Notes under the pieces: generated by a model
Told to the model about the DNA's origin: nothing
Databases searched by the model: none
What the model saw: only the letters and a program-made list of their open reading frames with translations
Translations under genes and position numbers: made by a program
Shown: one piece after another, positions 61,367-64,000 of the stretch
Layout of the letters: each line of letters begins with the position of its first letter
Position numbering within the stretch: position 1 is the stretch's first letter
NCBI GenBank assembly: GCA_025210735.1
Contig: JAOARD010000032.1
Coordinates: forward strand, 1-64,000
Length of the DNA stretch: 64,000 nt
Source: Bacteroidales bacterium
GTDB lineage: Bacteria; Bacteroidota; Bacteroidia; Bacteroidales; UBA6680
Direction: 5' to 3'

Positions 61367-61915
61367 TCAGAGCTTATGTTTTAGTTTGCTTAACCATTGT
61401 GGCGATATTCCGAGAAAGTTGGCAATGTATTTAGATGGTACCTTCTGTAAAATCTGAGGATATTTGTTATGCAGATACTTAAGCATCTCTAAACTATCAA
61501 GGCTTATTAGCTTAGCGCGCATAGAGTTCTTCTCAAGCAGGTTTCTTATTCCGTGATCGTGAAGATATTCTGCATGCTCAGAGCTATTCAGAAATGTCAT
61601 TAATCTGTCTTTTCTTATCTTTATAAGTGTTGAGTTGGTGAATGTTTTAAGGTGATACTCAGATGGTTTATCAAGATAGAACGATTCAGCAACTGTTGCC
61701 ATAGGGTGGAAATCAGGGATAAAGAAGTTTATGGCTCTCTCTTCGCCAGTATCAGGATGTACATGTAACATTACAATGCCTCCGTTTAGCACAACATAAA
61801 CATCAGAGACTTTCTGATCAACATTTATAAGTGTTTCGTGGCTTTTTACGTTTATAACCTCGCCAATATCTCTGAAATTATTTAATAGTATCTCTGGTAT
61901 GTTTGCGTTTGACAT
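61367..61915 (-). CDS. Crp/Fnr-family regulator
   Basis: The 182-residue protein has an N-terminal cyclic-nucleotide-binding-like barrel (about 20-120; HVHPDTGEERAINFFIP at about 51-67) and a short C-terminal region with a helix-turn-helix ending in FLGISPQWLSKLKHKL. The length suits the smaller Bacteroidota Crp/Fnr regulators, which rarely bind cAMP. It lies 23 bp downstream of the dihydrofolate-reductase-like gene and is probably in one transcript with it. Confidence 0.88.
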   Translation of the reverse strand: MSNANIPEILLNNFRDIGEVINVKSHETLINVDQKVSDVYVVLNGGIVMLHVHPDTGEERAINFFIPDFHPMATVAESFYLDKPSEYHLKTFTNSTLIKIRKDRLMTFLNSSEHAEYLHDHGIRNLLEKNSMRAKLISLDSLEMLKYLHNKYPQILQKVPSKYIANFLGISPQWLSKLKHKL

Positions 61916-61938
61916 TGTTACTTAATTTAATGTAGATA

Positions 61939-62478
61939 TTATACTTTACGTCTGTAGTGATTTTGTACTATCTGATTAAGAAATAGTTCAGATTTTATTA
62001 GTTCAAACTCAATAGTTTTTGGTAGTTCAGCAAACAGAGGATAACCTCCGCCAAGAATAACCGGAATAGTTGTAATTATTAAATCGTCAACCAAATCCTC
62101 TTTAAGGAAGTTCTGTACTGTTTTACCACCATCAATATATATCTGATTAAGCCCTCTGTTATTCAGCTTTTTCAGAATATCTTTAAGAGATCCGTTAACC
62201 AGTTCAGCTTTATATTTATGGCTGTCAGCTATACTTTTAAGAGAGTTACTTAACACAAAAACAGGCAGTGTATATGGCCATTCGCAATCGAAACTACATA
62301 CAGTTTCAAATGTATTTCTACCCATTATTATTGCATCAATCTGTTTAATAAAACTATTGTAACCCATATCTGAATTATCAGGGTTTGGTACTGTTTGTAA
62401 CCAATCAAGACCACCGTTTTTATCAGCAATATATCCGTCTATACTTTGTGCAATATACACTATGTTTCTTTTATCCAT
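61939..62478 (-). CDS. dihydrofolate-reductase/RibD C-domain-like protein
   Basis: The 179-residue protein has the RibD-C/DHFR fold: VYIAQSIDGYIADKNGGLDWL at the N-terminus, IMGRNTFETV at about 51-60 and the IYIDGGKTVQNFL segment at about 110-122. It is a stand-alone NADPH-dependent reductase of the dihydrofolate-reductase family, probably not the housekeeping folate enzyme. Its true substrate (pteridine, flavin or deaminated riboflavin precursor) is not evident. Confidence 0.85.
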   Translation of the reverse strand: MDKRNIVYIAQSIDGYIADKNGGLDWLQTVPNPDNSDMGYNSFIKQIDAIIMGRNTFETVCSFDCEWPYTLPVFVLSNSLKSIADSHKYKAELVNGSLKDILKKLNNRGLNQIYIDGGKTVQNFLKEDLVDDLIITTIPVILGGGYPLFAELPKTIEFELIKSELFLNQIVQNHYRRKV

Positions 62479-62503
62479 AACTACAAGTGTTTTATAGATT
62501 CTG

Positions 62504-63166
62504 TTATCTTAACATCCGTTTAAGTGTTTTGTTATTAAGTTTTAGCCTAAAACCAATTTTATATGTTATTAAGCTAAATTTATAGTCCTGTTTCATAAAA
62601 TTAAATGTGTTTTCTGCTCCAACCAATATTCCGGGTCTAAATAAGTTGTATTTGGTTTTTCTCTTATTTATTGGATATATAATGAAATCTATACTTATTC
62701 CCCAGCAATAATCTTTGTATAAATTTGTAAGGGAGATTGTTTTGTCATATCCCTTGTTTCTTATTTTTTTACTGAAAATATAATCAAAGAATATACCTCC
62801 TTCTACATTTAGAAAATCAGCTGATGCGGGAATACTATTAAATGATATTTTTGTGCGAAAGCAATTTAATCTGGTTAATAATTTTATATTGTTATACTCT
62901 TCGTCTTCTTTTCCTGATTGTTCAAATCTTCTTGATATGAGGGAGAAGTTAAGACCAAAATTAAGAGACTCTTTTTTCTCGTAAAATATTCCATAATCTA
63001 TTGACCCTCCTCCATAACTAAGACTAATTGACTCCCATTTATTATCTGGTTGTGGATATGTTCCTCTGATTGCAAATGATAGTTTATGACCTAATTTTTG
63101 TGCTTTTGTAAAATGAAGGCTTGTAATAAGTAGTAGGGTTGTAATTATAAATGTTCTTACTCGCAT
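62504..63166 (-). CDS. outer-membrane beta-barrel-like hypothetical protein
   Basis: The 220-residue protein has a signal peptide (about 1-22, ending TKAQKLG) and a barrel-like pattern of amphipathic strands (LSLSYGGGSIDYGIFYEKKE, LNFGLNFSLISRRF, YKIGFRLKLNNK). The end is a typical terminal strand followed by a few basic residues. I recognise no family. It is 26 bp upstream of the DHFR-like gene. Confidence 0.6.
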   Translation of the reverse strand: MRVRTFIITTLLLITSLHFTKAQKLGHKLSFAIRGTYPQPDNKWESISLSYGGGSIDYGIFYEKKESLNFGLNFSLISRRFEQSGKEDEEYNNIKLLTRLNCFRTKISFNSIPASADFLNVEGGIFFDYIFSKKIRNKGYDKTISLTNLYKDYCWGISIDFIIYPINKRKTKYNLFRPGILVGAENTFNFMKQDYKFSLITYKIGFRLKLNNKTLKRMLR

Positions 63167-63420
63167 ATCTGTTATTATGTTGTATGTTAATTATATCAAA
63201 TACATATAGTTAGCTTTTGTTGTAAATAAGACTTATTCTTATTGTTTATATAATATGTAAGCTGTTATGTATTGAATAACCGGGGTTTAAACTTGTCTTA
63301 TATAATGAGTGTATAGTTATATACACAAATTTTAATATTGCGAATGTACTATTTTAAAGGTGAAGCAGGAACATGTTATACACCATTGTCTACTATTATA
63401 GCTCTTCTGGTTTTAGTAAA
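63167..63420. other. upstream region of the barrel gene
   Basis: AT-rich, no ORF of coding character and no clear promoter consensus found. Confidence 0.4.
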
Positions 63421-63545
63421 AGGTTGATTTTTTTTGAAAAAGATGGATTGGAATTTTTTCCGGATGCACCGGGTATAATTAAAGATGGACTGGTATGTTC
63501 TCAGGATGCATTTTTTTTCTGAAAGAAGCATTTTCAGGAGGCAAT
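63421..63545. repeat. second degenerate 21-bp array, about six units
   Basis: Successive 20-21-bp units: AGATGGATTGGAATTTTTTC (63441), GGATGCACCGGGTATAATTA (63462), AGATGGACTGGTATGTTCTC (63483), GGATGCATTTTTTTTCTGAA (63504) and GAAGCATTTTCAGGAGGCAA (63525), with AGGTTGATTTTTTTTGAAAA before them. Units two and four, and three and five, match best, so there is a 42-bp super-period. The layout (a GC-richer box then a T-rich half) resembles the array at 34.4-34.8 kb. Confidence 0.7.
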
Positions 63546-63555
63546 AGTTTTTATA

Positions 63556-63599
63556 AAAACCTCTGTATGTGCAGTATTTATGCACATAATCAGAGGTTT
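63556..63599 (-). terminator. terminator of the metallophosphoesterase gene
   Basis: AAAACCTCTG (63556-63565) and CAGAGGTTT (63591-63599) with the inner pair TATGTGCA/TGCACATA form a long stem. The leftward transcript ends in TTTTTATAAAAAC. It lies 19 bp past the stop. Confidence 0.8.
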
Positions 63600-63617
63600 G
63601 ATGTATAATTGGTGGTA

Positions 63618-64000
63618 TCAATTTAAATGTGGTGTAAGTTTTATGCTTATTATCTCGCTTCGTGTACCAATTCTGAACGGAGGACCAAATGTTCCGACTC
63701 CTTCTGATACAAATATTTTTGTTTTGTTGTATGTGTGCAGACCGCTGTTGTAATCAAATATCATTTTTGCAATAAGGTTGAATGGGAATATCTGCCCTGC
63801 ATGTGTATGTCCGGCAAGATACAGATCTATACCAGCTTCGCTCGCATATTTTATACCATTAGGGGCATGATGCAGTAGTATAGATGGTCTGTTTTTATCA
63901 ATATTAAGTGTTGGCAGAGTCTCCTGAATTGTTGGGTTATTGCCCGATGCATGCATATCGTACGTTGTTCTGTCGGCAATCATATGCGTAAGACCAACAA
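63618..64000 (-). CDS. metallophosphoesterase, C-terminal part
   Basis: The frame is open to the window edge upstream of the first ATG (63983), so this is the 3' end of a longer gene. It shows the last metal-binding motifs of calcineurin-like phosphoesterases of the YkuE/YaeI group: LLHHAP at about residues 35-40 of the visible part and LAGHTHAGQIFPF. The strand pair SEGVGTFGPPFRIGTRSEI is typical of this group. These membrane-associated enzymes hydrolyse phosphoester bonds in lipids or nucleotides. The N-terminal Asp and His motifs are beyond the window. Confidence 0.85.
   Translation of the reverse strand, partial: VGLTHMIADRTTYDMHASGNNPTIQETLPTLNIDKNRPSILLHHAPNGIKYASEAGIDLYLAGHTHAGQIFPFNLIAKMIFDYNSGLHTYNKTKIFVSEGVGTFGPPFRIGTRSEIISIKLTPHLN

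Noticed and set aside
63376..63621. 81-codon minus-strand ORF at the window end
   Set aside because: It consists mostly of the 21-bp array, which stays open because the period is a multiple of three, and it overlaps the terminator and the end of the metallophosphoesterase gene. No coding support.

Overview
The window looks like a chromosomal segment of a low-GC Bacteroidota, most likely Bacteroidales. The evidence is a 1,359-residue exported protein with a type IX secretion (T9SS) C-terminal sorting domain, TAnnTTTG-type -7 promoter boxes ahead of many genes, A-rich start regions with almost no Shine-Dalgarno sequences, a TonB-dependent receptor with a carboxypeptidase-like N-domain, and two SigZ-type ECF sigma factors. 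No species is claimed.

Layout. 0-0.6 kb: end of an IS200-like transposase and REP-like hairpins. 0.6-14.7 kb: housekeeping genes (ybaK, ppdK, a U32 peptidase, a nitroreductase, the thrS-infC-rpmI-rplT operon, a dipeptidyl peptidase IV and a thioredoxin-fold lipoprotein). infC appears to start with AUA directly behind a strong AGGAGG. 14.9-18 kb: small membrane or lipoprotein genes (DUF2007, zinc ribbon, SIMPL). 18-22.6 kb: a tight operon of an SSS symporter, M20 amidohydrolase, M23 peptidase and alanine racemase. 22.6-26.2 kb: a quinone-oxidoreductase-like enzyme, a frameshifted IS110 transposase and an AraC regulator. 26.2-34.9 kb: an accessory region with an unrecognised cytosolic/membrane gene pair, a 539-bp tandem repeat full of hairpins with compensatory changes, a run of orphan toxin-immunity-like genes (SUKH, two Imm11/DUF1629), a TPR gene and a degenerate 21-bp tandem array. 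35-37.7 kb: an S9 peptidase and tRNA-Leu(GAG).

37.8-50.1 kb is a co-oriented metal/metalloid and thiol island. In transcription order it reads arsR, arsC, acr3, sigZ, an outer-membrane barrel, a MerT-like protein, a 56-residue Cys-Cys protein, a GST-like protein, a thioredoxin-like protein, a C-S lyase, rhodanese, TauE/SafE permease, a second arsR, a frameshifted TonB receptor, a Cys-rich HMA-like protein and a second sigZ. Neighbouring Cys-Cys pairs recur through most of these proteins. Two near-identical palindromes in front of the first arsR are probable ArsR operators.

50.2-64 kb: the T9SS cargo protein, an SDR/DUF2867 protein, alcohol-dehydrogenase-like and SDR oxidoreductases, an S41 protease, a LytTR membrane regulator, a Crp/Fnr regulator with a dihydrofolate-reductase-like protein, and the 3' end of a metallophosphoesterase.

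The most unusual signals are non-coding: (1) a ~70-bp imperfect-palindrome repeat sitting, in one orientation, just upstream of at least nine unrelated genes and sometimes carrying a ~30-codon ORF; (2) the 539-bp multi-hairpin tandem repeat with covarying stems; (3) the degenerate 21-bp arrays; (4) a twice-used module of a GC-rich hairpin plus a 9-bp ACAGGATTA array.
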